Below, piece after piece: positions 44,722 to 54,887 of a stretch of DNA of 64,000 nt. The translations under genes were made by a program, and so were the position numbers. Positions within the stretch are counted from its first letter, which is position 1; every line of letters begins with the position of its first letter. This DNA is from Polaribacter tangerinus (lineage in GTDB: Bacteria; Bacteroidota; Bacteroidia; Flavobacteriales; Flavobacteriaceae): NCBI RefSeq assembly GCF_038024095.1, contig NZ_CP150668.1:124001-188000 (forward strand), given 5' to 3'. The notes beneath the pieces are model-generated. The model did not search any database. It saw only the letters and a program-made list of their open reading frames with translations, and had not been told where the DNA came from.

Positions 44722-45771
44722 ATGAGTAGAATAAACCCCTTTATTTTTGGTTTCCTTTTTTTAATTTCTTGCACACAAGAATATCAACCTAGAAAAATAG
44801 AAAAAGTTACCATTACCACACATAAAATTGATAGTAGCAGCATTAGAACTCTTGTAGCAATAGATAACGAGAATATGTCTTTTGCTGGTTCATTAGGTAA
44901 TTTTTCTACGACATCAAATGGTGGAAAAACTTGGAGTACTCTTACCCTAAAATACCAAGATTCTATTGTACCTCATTTTAGAAGTTTAGCATTTAACGGT
45001 CACGATTATTTTGCACTTTCCATAGGAAACCCTGCATTGCTTTATAAAATATCTGAAGACAAAGCAACTATTGTTTATAGCGAATCTCATGAAAATGTTT
45101 TTTATGATGCCCTTACTTTTTTTGATGACAATAGACATGGAATTGCTGTAGGCGATCCTACAGAAAATTGTGCTTCTATTATAATTACAGCTGATAGTGG
45201 AGAAACGTGGCAAAAAATTCCTTGTGATAATTTACCTGAAATTGCCCAAGGAGAAGCATTTTTTGCAGCAAGCAATACCAATATCAAAACAATGGGAAGC
45301 ACCGTTTGGATTGCTTCTGGAGGCACCAAAGCAAGGGTTTTAAAATCGACTAATTTTGGCAAATCTTGGCAGGTATACAATACGCCTATTGCACAAGGAA
45401 ATGGCCCACAAGGCATTTACTCTATAGATTTTTATGACGAAAATAATGGGTTTATAATTGGCGGTAATTACGAAAAACCTACAGAAAATAATGCTAACAA
45501 AGCACTAACTACCGATGGTGGAAAAACATGGCAACTCGTCGGTATAAACACGACTCCGAACTATAAGAGTTGTGTACAATATCTACCAAATACGGGTGGT
45601 AAAGAACTATTTGTTGTAGGAAAAACAGGAATCTCTTTTTCTAATGATGGTGGTAAAACGTTTTCTGATGTTTCTAAAGATGGTTTTTATGCAATTCAGT
45701 TTGTAGATGAAAATACTGCTTGGCTTACCGGACACAAAAAAGTTGGAAAAATGAGTTTACAAAAAAAGTAA
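44722..45771 (+). CDS. Ycf48/BNR-repeat lipoprotein
   Basis: 349 aa with a lipoprotein signal ending FLISC (Cys17). The body is a beta-propeller with repeated Asp-box-like units (SNGGKTWST, ADSGETWQK, TDGGKTWQL, NDGGKTFSD), as in Ycf48/HCF136 and sialidase-type propellers. In bacteria without photosystems such proteins are of unknown function and are often labelled oxidoreductase by similarity. No catalytic residue set of sialidases is visible. It is divergent from the patatin gene, 44 bp apart. Confidence 0.83.
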   Translation: MSRINPFIFGFLFLISCTQEYQPRKIEKVTITTHKIDSSSIRTLVAIDNENMSFAGSLGNFSTTSNGGKTWSTLTLKYQDSIVPHFRSLAFNGHDYFALSIGNPALLYKISEDKATIVYSESHENVFYDALTFFDDNRHGIAVGDPTENCASIIITADSGETWQKIPCDNLPEIAQGEAFFAASNTNIKTMGSTVWIASGGTKARVLKSTNFGKSWQVYNTPIAQGNGPQGIYSIDFYDENNGFIIGGNYEKPTENNANKALTTDGGKTWQLVGINTTPNYKSCVQYLPNTGGKELFVVGKTGISFSNDGGKTFSDVSKDGFYAIQFVDENTAWLTGHKKVGKMSLQKK

Positions 45772-45792
45772 GCAAGGGAAATTTTCCCTTGC
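45772..45792 (+). terminator. Hairpin after the Ycf48-like gene
   Basis: Inverted repeat GCAAGGGAAA/TTTCCCTTGC starts just after the stop codon. The T run after it is weak, so it may be a processing or pausing hairpin rather than a strong terminator. Confidence 0.6.
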
Positions 45793-45886
45793 CTACTTTG
45801 ATAACGTTGTTTAATAAAGTCCCTAACCTTCATTAAAATATTATCTATTTCAAATTTAGAAAAATAAACGTCATTTATAAAGTTGT

Positions 45887-46426
45887 TTACGATAATTCAG
45901 GGTTTTTCCCCTTTACACCTTCAAAAAAACTACGAAAATGTTTAAAATCATTTTCTTTGTTGTCTGTTGTATAATAAGGAGGAGAAATTTTTACTTTTTT
46001 ATTTTCGAAATCTAAAGTTGCCATCACTACAGGTACATTTGCTCCTTTAGCAATATAGTAAAAACCTGTTTTCCATTGTATAACTTTTTTTCTCGTTCCT
46101 TCTGGAGACAAGCCCAATCGAAACTCTTCTTTACTGTTAAAAGTTTTTATAACAGCTTCTACTAAATTATTACTAGTAGAACGATTAACAGGAGTACCAC
46201 CTAATACTCTAAAAAAATAACCAAAAGGCCATTTAAATAACGCATCTTTTCCAATAAAATGAATCATGGTACCACAGCTAATTCGTGTTAAAATTGCAAT
46301 AGGAAAATCTACCCAACTAGTATGAGGTGCTGCAATAACTACGTATTTTTTTAAATTTTTAGGAAAATCATTTTCTATTTTCCAACCAAGTAACTTGTGT
46401 AAAATAAATTTTGAAATGTATTTCAA
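45887..46426 (-). CDS. Lysophospholipid acyltransferase (PlsC-like)
   Basis: 179 aa from a TTG start at 46426 (no ATG suits the conserved N-terminus). The acyltransferase motifs are HTSWVD (H-x4-D, residues 35-40) and, further on, PEGTRKK. Short single-domain form with one hydrophobic N-terminal stretch. Members transfer acyl chains to lysophosphatidate or related lipids at the inner membrane. Substrate not decided by sequence. Single gene, converging with the Ycf48-like gene. Confidence 0.85.
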   Translation of the reverse strand: MKYISKFILHKLLGWKIENDFPKNLKKYVVIAAPHTSWVDFPIAILTRISCGTMIHFIGKDALFKWPFGYFFRVLGGTPVNRSTSNNLVEAVIKTFNSKEEFRLGLSPEGTRKKVIQWKTGFYYIAKGANVPVVMATLDFENKKVKISPPYYTTDNKENDFKHFRSFFEGVKGKNPELS

Positions 46427-46518
46427 TAGTATATTAATTATGTACGATTTATAAAAATATCTTTAATTCGGTAATAATCTATTATAAAGTTATAAATTTA
46501 AGCACTAAAATTGAAATA

Positions 46519-47859
46519 ATGACAGATTTTTTAAGCTACTTACTTATTGCTTTTATTTTTGTTGTAATCGGCTTATTTGTAGGTAGGTTACTAGCAAAAT
46601 CAGCTTTACAAAAAGAAAAATTAACGTTAGAAAAAGAAAATTCTAGTTTAAATGCTAGTGTTATAATGCTAGAGCAGGCAAAAGATATGGCTAACAATAA
46701 CCTTATTTCTTGTCAGAAAGAACTACGAAATACACAACTAGAAAAAGAGGCACTTATTTCTGAAAAAACGAGATTGGAAACAGAATTTAAAAACACTGCA
46801 ATTAAATTAAATGAAAATAAAAAGGAACTTGATAAATTAAACACCAAATATTTAAAAGAGTTCGAAAATCTTGCTACTAAAATATTAGAAGATAATTCAA
46901 CAAAATTTAAAAACCAGAATAAAGAAAGTATTAGTGCTATTTTAAACCCTTTAAAAGAAAAAATAGAGGGTTTTGAAAAGAAAGTATCAGAATCTCAAGA
47001 AAAGAGCGTTGGCATGCATGCTGCCTTAAAAGAGCAGTTGGGAAGCCTTAAACAGCTTAATTTACAAATGAGTAAAGAGGCAATTAATTTAACAAAAGCA
47101 CTTAAAGGAGATAATAAAACACAAGGAGATTGGGGAGAAACTCAATTAGAAATTTTATTAGAGAAAGCCAAACTTACCAAAGAAATTCATTTTACTACAC
47201 AAGGCGGTTACAGAGATAGTGCTGGTAAGTTAAAAAAGCCAGATTTTGTAATTAATTTACCCGAGAACAGGCACTTAATTATTGATGCTAAAGTTTCACT
47301 TACCGCTTATGAAAACTATTTTTCTTCTGAAAATGAAATAGAAAAAGAAAAATATCTAAAAAGTCATATAGAAAGTATAAGGTCTCACTTTAAAGATTTA
47401 AGTGATAAAAAATATGAAGATTTGTACGAAATTAATTCGCCTGATTATGTACTTATGTTTGTACCTATAGAACCAGCATTAATGATTGCTTTAAATAAAG
47501 TAAATAATTTGTATTTAGAAGCTCTAGACAAAAACATTGTATTGGTATCTACATCTACTCTTTTGGCTACATTAAGTACTGTTTCTTCTATGTGGAGACA
47601 AGAAAATCAAAAAAGAAATGTATTAGAAATTTCTAAACAAGCTGCTGCACTTTATGACCAATTTGTAAATCTTACCGATGATTTGTTAAAGGTTGGCAGT
47701 CAATTAAAAACGGTGCAAGGTAGTTACGATTCATCAATGAAAAAATTAACAGGCAGTAGAAACTTGATTAAAAAAGTAGAAAAAATAAAACAACTAGGTA
47801 TCAACACTTCCAAAAAAATCAATCAGAAATTATTAGATAATACCGAAGATGAAGCCTAG
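46519..47859 (+). CDS. rmuC: DNA recombination protein RmuC
   Basis: 446 aa. An N-terminal membrane anchor (about residues 5-22) is followed by a long coiled coil (25-190) and the RmuC nuclease-like domain with GDWGETQLEILLEKAKL, the PDFVINLPENRHLIIDAK segment containing the PD-(D/E)xK-type Asp and Lys, and DYVLMFVPIEPALM. RmuC limits DNA inversions and in some bacteria acts in DNA repair or defence against foreign DNA. It converges with recQ, 17 bp apart. Confidence 0.93.
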   Translation: MTDFLSYLLIAFIFVVIGLFVGRLLAKSALQKEKLTLEKENSSLNASVIMLEQAKDMANNNLISCQKELRNTQLEKEALISEKTRLETEFKNTAIKLNENKKELDKLNTKYLKEFENLATKILEDNSTKFKNQNKESISAILNPLKEKIEGFEKKVSESQEKSVGMHAALKEQLGSLKQLNLQMSKEAINLTKALKGDNKTQGDWGETQLEILLEKAKLTKEIHFTTQGGYRDSAGKLKKPDFVINLPENRHLIIDAKVSLTAYENYFSSENEIEKEKYLKSHIESIRSHFKDLSDKKYEDLYEINSPDYVLMFVPIEPALMIALNKVNNLYLEALDKNIVLVSTSTLLATLSTVSSMWRQENQKRNVLEISKQAAALYDQFVNLTDDLLKVGSQLKTVQGSYDSSMKKLTGSRNLIKKVEKIKQLGINTSKKINQKLLDNTEDEA

Positions 47860-47876
47860 AGATAGTAAATTCTTAA

Positions 47877-50060
47877 TTAGTTTCCTACCTCATTTATAAA
47901 TTGAATACGCATTAACCTCAGTTCTTCTTCATCATAATCACCATCAAATTCATCTAAAGCATCTTGTATTTTATCAGTTTCAGCTTCCATAAAATACTCG
48001 TGAATTTCTTCCTGCTGATCTTCATCTAAAAGATCATCTAACGCATAGCTAATGTTAAGTTTAGTACCCGAATAAATAATAGCTTCCATTTCCTTAATTA
48101 ATTCATTCATTTCTAAGCCTTTCGATTTAGCAATGTCCTCTAAAGGTAATTTTCTGTCAGTATTTTGAATAATATATAATTTTAGTCCAGAATTTGTACC
48201 GGTACTTTTTACAATTAAATCGTCTGGCCTCAAAATGTCATTTTCTGAAACATAAGCCTCTATAAGAGAAACAAACTCTTTACCAAACTTTCTAGCTTTT
48301 CCTTCTCCAACTCCATGAACTGTAGATAATTCTTCTAGATTAATAGGATATTTTAGCGCCATATCATCTAAAGAAGGGTCCTGAAAAACTGCAAAAGGAG
48401 GAACTCCTGCTTTAGAAGCTACCTTTTTACGTAAATCTTTTAACAGTTTTATTAGGTTAGCATCTGCTACTGCACCAGAAGATTTACTGTTCGTAATAAT
48501 GGTTTGGTCATTTTCTTCTGAATATGAATGGTCTTCAGTCATCATAAATGAAGTGGGTTTTTCTAAAAAACGCTCTCCTTCTGATGTTAATTTTATAACG
48601 CCGTATTGCTCAATTTCCTTTTTAATAAAATTAACCACTAAAACTTGGCGAATTAGTGCCATCCAATATGCTGGTTTTTTATCTTTTCCAACACCAAAAA
48701 ATGGTTGTAAATGTGTTTTATGCGAGGTTAGCAAAGCATTTTCTTTACCTACCAAGGTGTTTACAATTTCTTTGGATTTATATTTTTGAAGTGTATTTTT
48801 AACGACGGATAGTAATTTGATTACATTGTCTTTAGCTTCATGTTTTTTCTTTGGATTCCTAGAATTATCATCCATATCTGCCCCTTCTCCATTCACATCA
48901 TCAAACTCTTCACCAAAATAGTGTAATAAATATTTTCTTCTATTCATAGAGGTTTCTGCATATCCAACCACTTCTTGTAACAATGCATGCCCAATTTCTT
49001 GCTCGGCAATGGGTTTGCTAGCCATAAACTTCTCTAACTTTTCTATGTCTTTATATGCATAAAACGCTAAACAATACCCTTCGCCATCATCTCTACCAGC
49101 TCTACCCGTTTCTTGATAATAGCTTTCTAAACTTTTAGGAATATCGTGGTGAATTACATAGCGAACATCTGGTTTGTCTATTCCCATACCAAAAGCAATG
49201 GTCGCTACAACAACATCGCAGTCTTCCATTAAAAACATATCTTGGTGTTTTACTCTTGTTTTGGCATCTAAACCTGCATGATAAGGAACTGCATTGATGC
49301 CATTTACTTGTAAAATTTGTGCAATCTCCTCAACTTTCTTACGGCTTAAACAGTATATAATTCCAGATTTTCCTATTCGCTGCTTTACAAAACGAATAAT
49401 ATCTTTTTCTACCTCTTTTGTTTTTGGTCGAACTTCATAAAATAAATTTGCTCTATTAAAAGAAGCTTTAAATCTATTTGCTTCTTGTATTCCTAAAGTT
49501 TTTAGAATATCTTCTTGAACCTTTTCTGTAGCAGTGGCTGTTAAACAAATTACAGGAACATTGTCTATAGCTTTAATAATATGACGTAAATTTCTATATT
49601 CTGGTCTAAAATCGTGGCCCCATTCCGAAATACAATGTGCCTCATCTATGGCTACAAAAGAAATTTTTTGAGTTCTTAAAAAAGTAACATATTCTTCTTT
49701 TATTAAAGATTCTGGTGCTACATATAGTAATTTAGTAACGCCACTTTCAATATCTTCTTTAACTTGTGCTACTTCAGATTTGTTTAAAGACGAATTTAAC
49801 ACATGAGCAACCCCATGGTTTTCTGAAATTCCTCTAATAGCATCTACCTGGTTTTTCATCAAAGCAATTAATGGAGAAACCACAATTGCGGTACCATCTT
49901 GCATCAAAGCCGGCAATTGGTAGCATAAAGATTTACCACCACCAGTAGGCATAATTACAAAAGTATTGTTGCCTTCTACAATACTTTTTATTACTTGTTC
50001 TTGTAAGCCTTTAAATTTATTAAATCCAAAATACTTTTTAAGAGGACCGTGTAAATCCAT
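47877..50060 (-). CDS. recQ: ATP-dependent DNA helicase RecQ
   Basis: 727 aa. The helicase core has Walker A TGGGKSLCYQLPAL, DEAH in IDEAHCISEWGHDFR and motif VI QETGRAGRD; then a RQC-like region and an HRDC domain (about residues 520-600, PPFAVFQDPSLDDMALKYP). The C-terminus is acidic. The zinc cysteines of E. coli RecQ are not evident in the linker after the helicase core, and this linker contains an acidic insert (DVNGEGADMDDN). It unwinds DNA in recombination and repair. The promoter region with the divergent kdsD-like gene is symmetric (50095-50158). Confidence 0.92.
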   Translation of the reverse strand: MDLHGPLKKYFGFNKFKGLQEQVIKSIVEGNNTFVIMPTGGGKSLCYQLPALMQDGTAIVVSPLIALMKNQVDAIRGISENHGVAHVLNSSLNKSEVAQVKEDIESGVTKLLYVAPESLIKEEYVTFLRTQKISFVAIDEAHCISEWGHDFRPEYRNLRHIIKAIDNVPVICLTATATEKVQEDILKTLGIQEANRFKASFNRANLFYEVRPKTKEVEKDIIRFVKQRIGKSGIIYCLSRKKVEEIAQILQVNGINAVPYHAGLDAKTRVKHQDMFLMEDCDVVVATIAFGMGIDKPDVRYVIHHDIPKSLESYYQETGRAGRDDGEGYCLAFYAYKDIEKLEKFMASKPIAEQEIGHALLQEVVGYAETSMNRRKYLLHYFGEEFDDVNGEGADMDDNSRNPKKKHEAKDNVIKLLSVVKNTLQKYKSKEIVNTLVGKENALLTSHKTHLQPFFGVGKDKKPAYWMALIRQVLVVNFIKKEIEQYGVIKLTSEGERFLEKPTSFMMTEDHSYSEENDQTIITNSKSSGAVADANLIKLLKDLRKKVASKAGVPPFAVFQDPSLDDMALKYPINLEELSTVHGVGEGKARKFGKEFVSLIEAYVSENDILRPDDLIVKSTGTNSGLKLYIIQNTDRKLPLEDIAKSKGLEMNELIKEMEAIIYSGTKLNISYALDDLLDEDQQEEIHEYFMEAETDKIQDALDEFDGDYDEEELRLMRIQFINEVGN

Positions 50061-50094
50061 TGAAATTTATATTCTATTAATTTATTTAACAATA

Positions 50095-50158
50095 AAAGGG
50101 AGCACAAATTACTAAACCTAATTATTGTCACTATTTTTTTTAGTAAATTTGCTCCTTT
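50095..50158. promoter_or_regulatory. Inverted-repeat divergent promoter region between recQ and kdsD
   Basis: Two similar 20-22 bp arms face each other: 50095-50116 and 50139-50158, the second being nearly the reverse complement of the first. Each contains a promoter-like element: TAAATTTG on the plus strand (50144-50151, exact TAnnTTTG) and a close variant on the minus strand. The symmetry suggests that both genes are controlled together, or that a hairpin forms. Confidence 0.5.
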
Positions 50159-50207
50159 CTTAATCTAAAGATATAACTTTTTTTTATTCTGATAAAATAC
50201 AAAACGT

Positions 50208-51176
50208 TTGAAAAATTCTACCTCTATAATTTCATTAGCAAAAGAAACGATTTTAATCGAAAGTAATGCCATTGCTAATTTAGTAAACTTGCTTGATGAT
50301 CACTTTGAAAATGCCGTTAATTTTATTTTAAATGCCAATGGTAGAGTTATTGTTACTGGTATTGGAAAAAGTGCAAATATAGGAACTAAAATAGTAGCTA
50401 CGTTAAATTCTACAGGAACACCTGCAATTTTTATGCACGCTGCAGATGCCATACATGGCGATTTAGGAAATGTGCAAGAAAATGACGTTGTAATTTGTAT
50501 TTCTAAAAGTGGAAATACTCCAGAAATTAAAGTGTTAATACCTCTTATTAAGAATTATGGTAATAAAATTATTGCCATTACAGGAAATATAAATTCATTT
50601 TTAGGAAAAAATGCCGATTTTCCTTTAAACACGTTTGTAGAAAAAGAAGCCTGCCCAAATAACCTAGCTCCTACCACAAGCACTACTGCTCAACTAGTTA
50701 TGGGTGATGCTTTGGCGGTTTGTTTGCAAAGCTTACGCGGATTTTCTAGTAAAGATTTTGCAAAATACCACCCGGGTGGCGCCTTAGGTAAACGTTTGTA
50801 TTTAAGAGTTAGTGACCTAATTAAAAATAATCAAGTTCCAAAAATCAATAGTAATGATACTGTAGCAGATGTAATTGTAGAAATATCAGAAAAAAGATTG
50901 GGAGTTACCGCTGTTTTGGAAAACAATATTTTAGTAGGCATTATTACCGATGGAGATATTCGTAGGATGCTTTCTAAAAACACCAATATACAGCCTATTA
51001 CTGCCAAAGAAATAATGGGTAAAAACCCTAAAACTATCTCTATAGATGCAATGGCTATAGAAGCTTTAGAAAAATTAGAACAAAATAATATTACTCAAAT
51101 TTTAGTAGTAGACGAAAACAATAACTATTGTGGTGTTGTTCATTTACACGATTTAATTAAAGAAGGAATATTCTAA
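50208..51176 (+). CDS. kdsD: KpsF/GutQ-type arabinose-5-phosphate isomerase
   Basis: 322 aa starting at TTG (50208). A SIS sugar-isomerase domain (about residues 25-175, with GIGKSANIGTKIVATLNSTG and ISKSGNTPEI, plus the HPGGALGK loop) is followed by two CBS domains (about 205-320). The enzyme turns ribulose-5-phosphate into arabinose-5-phosphate, the first step to Kdo of lipopolysaccharide. The stop overlaps tatC (TAATG) and lptB follows, so the neighbourhood concerns the envelope. Confidence 0.9.
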   Translation: MKNSTSIISLAKETILIESNAIANLVNLLDDHFENAVNFILNANGRVIVTGIGKSANIGTKIVATLNSTGTPAIFMHAADAIHGDLGNVQENDVVICISKSGNTPEIKVLIPLIKNYGNKIIAITGNINSFLGKNADFPLNTFVEKEACPNNLAPTTSTTAQLVMGDALAVCLQSLRGFSSKDFAKYHPGGALGKRLYLRVSDLIKNNQVPKINSNDTVADVIVEISEKRLGVTAVLENNILVGIITDGDIRRMLSKNTNIQPITAKEIMGKNPKTISIDAMAIEALEKLEQNNITQILVVDENNNYCGVVHLHDLIKEGIF

Positions 51177-51997
51177 TGGCAAATTCACAAAAAGAAATGT
51201 CTTTTTTGGGACACCTCGAAGAGTTAAGATGGCATTTAGTTAGAAGTGCCTCTGCAATTTTTATTGTAGGAATTTTATTGTTTGTATTTCAGAAAGAAGT
51301 GTATGAACATTTTTTGTTGGCGCATAGAAAACCTGACTTTATTACCTATCAATTATTTTGTGATTTCTTTAATTTATTTGGAGCAGATAGTACTTTTTGC
51401 AATGTTGTTTTTAAAGACAACTTAATCAGTTTAAAACCTACACAACAGTTAATGAATGCAATTTGGTCTTCATTAATATTAGGTATTATTCTTTCTTTTC
51501 CTTATTTACTATGGGAAATTTGGCGTTTTATATCTCCAGGATTAACAAAAAAAGAAATTAGTAGTTCTAGAGGTTTTATTTTTATAGCTTCTTTTTTATT
51601 TTTTTGCGGAATAGCTTTTAGTTTTTACGTAATTGCTCCTATTTCAATACACTTTTTATACAACTATCAAATTACAGACTTAATTCAAAATAACTTTACA
51701 ATGGATTCTCACATCGGACTCGTAACCAACATGTTACTAGGTGTTTCCATTCTCTTTGAATTACCAGTATTAGTCTATTTTTTAACCAAAATAGGATTGG
51801 TTACTCCAGAATTTTTAAAGAAATACAGAAAACATGCCTTGGTAGTAGTGCTTATTTTGGCAGCTATTATTACACCACCAGATGTTGCTAGCCAAATAAT
51901 AGTAGCAATTCCTATTCTTTTTCTTTATGAAATAAGTATAAAGGTTTCTAAAGTAGTGATTAAAAATCAACAAAAAAGAGAAAAATCATCCTCTTAA
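51176..51997 (+). CDS. tatC: Sec-independent translocase subunit TatC
   Basis: 273 aa with six hydrophobic segments and the N-terminal FLGHLEELRWHLVRS signature that binds the twin-arginine signal. A longer first periplasmic loop (about residues 45-95) is seen, as in other Bacteroidota TatC proteins. It is the receptor of folded proteins for export. It shares one base with the kdsD stop codon, so it is translationally coupled. No tatA or tatB is in the window. Confidence 0.95.
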   Translation: MANSQKEMSFLGHLEELRWHLVRSASAIFIVGILLFVFQKEVYEHFLLAHRKPDFITYQLFCDFFNLFGADSTFCNVVFKDNLISLKPTQQLMNAIWSSLILGIILSFPYLLWEIWRFISPGLTKKEISSSRGFIFIASFLFFCGIAFSFYVIAPISIHFLYNYQITDLIQNNFTMDSHIGLVTNMLLGVSILFELPVLVYFLTKIGLVTPEFLKKYRKHALVVVLILAAIITPPDVASQIIVAIPILFLYEISIKVSKVVIKNQQKREKSSS

Positions 51998-52079
51998 TCT
52001 TGTATTTTACATCTTTAAAAATTCATTAAGAAAATTACAACAAACAAATTAGTACTTTTACATTATTATAGATTAAAAG

Positions 52080-52817
52080 ATGATTTTAAAAGCAGATAAT
52101 ATTCAAAAAATTTACGGCAGTAGAAAAGTTGTAAAAGGCATTTCTTTAGAAGTTCAACAAGGTGAAATTATTGGTCTTTTAGGGCCAAATGGAGCCGGTA
52201 AAACAACCTCTTTTTACATGATTGTTGGAATGATAAAACCAAATGCTGGAAATATTTACCTAAATGACCAAGAAATTACAGAAGATGCGATGTATAAACG
52301 CGCACAAAAAGGAATAGGTTATTTGGCACAAGAAGCCTCTGTTTTTAGAAAACTTTCTGTAGAAGAAAATATTATGTCGGTATTGCAATTTACAGGTCTC
52401 TCAAAAAAAGAACAAAAAATAAAATTAGAATCACTTATAGAAGAGTTTAATATTGGTCATGTTCGTAAAAATAGAGGTGATTTATTGTCTGGTGGAGAGC
52501 GAAGAAGAACAGAAATAGCAAGGTGTTTAGCCTCTGACCCAAACTTTATATTGTTAGATGAACCTTTTGCGGGTGTAGATCCTATTGCGGTAGAAGATAT
52601 TCAAAGCATTGTAGCACAATTAAAAAATAAAAATATTGGTATTTTAATAACCGATCATGATGTTCAAGCAACACTAGCAATTACCGATAAAACCTATTTA
52701 ATGTACAACGGAAGTATATTAAAAGAAGGAACTCCAGAAGAATTAGCAGCTGATGAAATGGTGCGTAAAGTATATTTAGGTAAAGACTTCGAATTAAAAA
52801 AGAAGAAAGTATTCTAA
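52080..52817 (+). CDS. lptB: LPS export ABC transporter ATPase LptB
   Basis: 245 aa, single nucleotide-binding domain: Walker A GPNGAGKTTS, signature LLSGGERRR, Walker B FILLDEPFAGVD and the switch His in TDHDV. The GxxAQEASVFRKLSVEENI segment is the LptB-specific coupling region. It powers lipopolysaccharide transport from the inner to the outer membrane with LptF, LptG and LptC, which lie elsewhere. It follows tatC by 82 bp. Confidence 0.95.
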   Translation: MILKADNIQKIYGSRKVVKGISLEVQQGEIIGLLGPNGAGKTTSFYMIVGMIKPNAGNIYLNDQEITEDAMYKRAQKGIGYLAQEASVFRKLSVEENIMSVLQFTGLSKKEQKIKLESLIEEFNIGHVRKNRGDLLSGGERRRTEIARCLASDPNFILLDEPFAGVDPIAVEDIQSIVAQLKNKNIGILITDHDVQATLAITDKTYLMYNGSILKEGTPEELAADEMVRKVYLGKDFELKKKKVF

Positions 52818-52978
52818 AAAATCTTTACCTTTTGTTCTAATATAATTCACAAATTTTATTCAGCCAATCGACTTTTAGCGTATTTTTAGTTTTTTAGCCT
52901 ATCTTTTTAGATATCATTAACAAATAACACTAAGTTTTAAACTACTGGTAATTATCATCAAAAAAAATAGGTGTAAAT

Positions 52979-53743
52979 TTATACTTTAAGTTGCCTATTT
53001 CTATAGTTTGCAATTATAGACAGGAAAACATATAAGGTTATTATTAAAGGGATAGATGCATATTGCAGTGTGATAATGCATAAAATAGAGACTATTAAAA
53101 ATAAATACTTAATGATGTTATTTTTTAAAGAATACTCTTTAAATTTTAATGAAAATAACGGCAATTCTGCATTCATTAAAAACGTTAATAAAATAGTAAT
53201 TATTAGTAAAAAATAATGATTACTAATTAGGTTATACATCCACTCAATATCTGAATATTCTAAAATTAAAGGGAGTGATATTACAAATAAACTCATTGCA
53301 GGTGTTGGTAACCCAATAAAAGAATCTGTTTGCCTAGTATCAATATTAAATTTTGCCAATCGGTAACATGCTCCTAAAGTTAACAATAACCCTACATAAG
53401 GTAATAATTCTATTCTATCACCAGACCAAATTACACTATCCGATTCGTAATTGTAACTGGAAAAAACACTGTTATTTGCCAGTAAATTTACCATAATTAT
53501 ACCAGGCACAACTCCACTAGTTACCATATCTGCTAAAGAATCCAATTGCTTACCTAGCTCGCCAGATACATGTAATAATCGAGCAGCAAAACCATCAAAA
53601 AAATCAAAAAATATTCCTAGAATAACAAAAAAAGCAGCCAATTCAAAAGCCTCATTTACTGCAAAAATAGTGGCAACTGCACCACAAAAAAGGTTGGCAA
53701 GTGTTATAATATTGGGAATATGTTTTTTAAAACTCATGTTCAT
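52979..53743 (-). CDS. pssA: CDP-alcohol phosphatidyltransferase, probable phosphatidylserine synthase
   Basis: 254 aa with about seven hydrophobic helices. The CDP-alcohol phosphatidyltransferase motif is complete: FFDGFAARLLHVSGELGKQL with the following DSLAD provides all four aspartates. The length and N-terminus (HIPNIITLANLFCGAVA) fit the bacterial phosphatidylserine synthase type II group, which leads to phosphatidylethanolamine. Phosphatidylglycerolphosphate synthase is less likely. Two ATG codons (53743 and 53737) are possible starts. Divergent from the YheT-type gene. Confidence 0.85.
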   Translation of the reverse strand: MNMSFKKHIPNIITLANLFCGAVATIFAVNEAFELAAFFVILGIFFDFFDGFAARLLHVSGELGKQLDSLADMVTSGVVPGIIMVNLLANNSVFSSYNYESDSVIWSGDRIELLPYVGLLLTLGACYRLAKFNIDTRQTDSFIGLPTPAMSLFVISLPLILEYSDIEWMYNLISNHYFLLIITILLTFLMNAELPLFSLKFKEYSLKNNIIKYLFLIVSILCIITLQYASIPLIITLYVFLSIIANYRNRQLKV

Positions 53744-53845
53744 ATAAATTGATAAAGTGGCTAAAATAAGAAATACTAATTTGAGGATTTTATAAAATTG
53801 CTTTTTTTTGATTATTTTTAAAAATTAACCTAATACTACAAACAT

Positions 53846-54823
53846 ATGCCAATTGTAAAATCTGACTTCTCTCCTACTTTACCATTTAAAAATGGTCATT
53901 TTAACACAATGTACAGACCTTTGTTTATGAAAGATACATGTAAATACGATAGAAAAAGAATTTCAACTTGGGATGATGATTTTATAGATTTAGATTTTTC
54001 TTTTGTGGGTGGTAACACACTCATACTTTTAATACATGGCTTAGAAGGAAGCTCCGATTCTAAATATATTGCTGCCAATTGTAACCATTTAAATTCGGCA
54101 GGTTTAGATACGGTATGTTTTAATTTAAGAAGCTGTAGCGGAGAAGATAATTTATTACTAACAACTTACCATAGCGGTAAAACCGAAGATGTAGATTTTG
54201 TGGTAAATCACTTAGCAGAAAACTACAATTATACAAACATAGTAATTGTTGGTTTTAGTTTAGGAGGAAATTTAACACTAAAATACCTTGGTGAGTATCA
54301 TAATAAAATACCATCAATAGTAAAAGGAGGAATTGCTGTTTCTGTTCCTGTAGATATTGCAACTGCAGAAAAAGAAATGGAAAAATTAAAGAACAAATTA
54401 TATTTAGAAATCTTCTTTAAAACCATGAAAAATAAAATTCTAGAAAAAGCATACAAATTTCCATCGTATCATTTAGATAAAGAAAAACTCTTTAAAGCCA
54501 CAAAGTTTATTCATTTAGAAGAACTATATACGGTTCCTGTTTTTGGTTTTGAGAGTCCGCAAGATTATTGGAAAAAAGCAAGCTCAAAACCTTATCTATC
54601 GAAAATTGATAGACCAACAATATTAATAAATGCAAAAGATGATACTTTTTTATCTCCAGAATGTTACCCTCAAAAAGAAGCTATTCAATCGGAATATTTT
54701 TATTTAGAAACTCCAAATTTTGGAGGACATTGTGGATTCATGACTTCTTTTAAAGCTCATGAGAATAAATGGTTAGAAAAAAGAATTGTGAAATTTATAA
54801 ACGAGACCATAGGTGTTTTTTAA
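53846..54823 (+). CDS. YheT family alpha/beta hydrolase
   Basis: 325 aa. Family features are FKNGHFNTMYRPLF at the start, LLIHGLEGSSDSKYI after the oxyanion strand, the nucleophile in GFSLGGNLTLKYLGE and a terminal His in GGHCGFM. The substrate of YheT-type hydrolases is not established; they are thought to act on esters or small lipids. No signal peptide. Upstream DNA (53744-53845) shows no clear promoter box. Confidence 0.9.
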   Translation: MPIVKSDFSPTLPFKNGHFNTMYRPLFMKDTCKYDRKRISTWDDDFIDLDFSFVGGNTLILLIHGLEGSSDSKYIAANCNHLNSAGLDTVCFNLRSCSGEDNLLLTTYHSGKTEDVDFVVNHLAENYNYTNIVIVGFSLGGNLTLKYLGEYHNKIPSIVKGGIAVSVPVDIATAEKEMEKLKNKLYLEIFFKTMKNKILEKAYKFPSYHLDKEKLFKATKFIHLEELYTVPVFGFESPQDYWKKASSKPYLSKIDRPTILINAKDDTFLSPECYPQKEAIQSEYFYLETPNFGGHCGFMTSFKAHENKWLEKRIVKFINETIGVF

Positions 54824-54887
54824 ACAATAACTTTTTAATTGTGGAGTTAGTTTAATAGTAATTTCGGATATTTGTTAAAATAATAGC

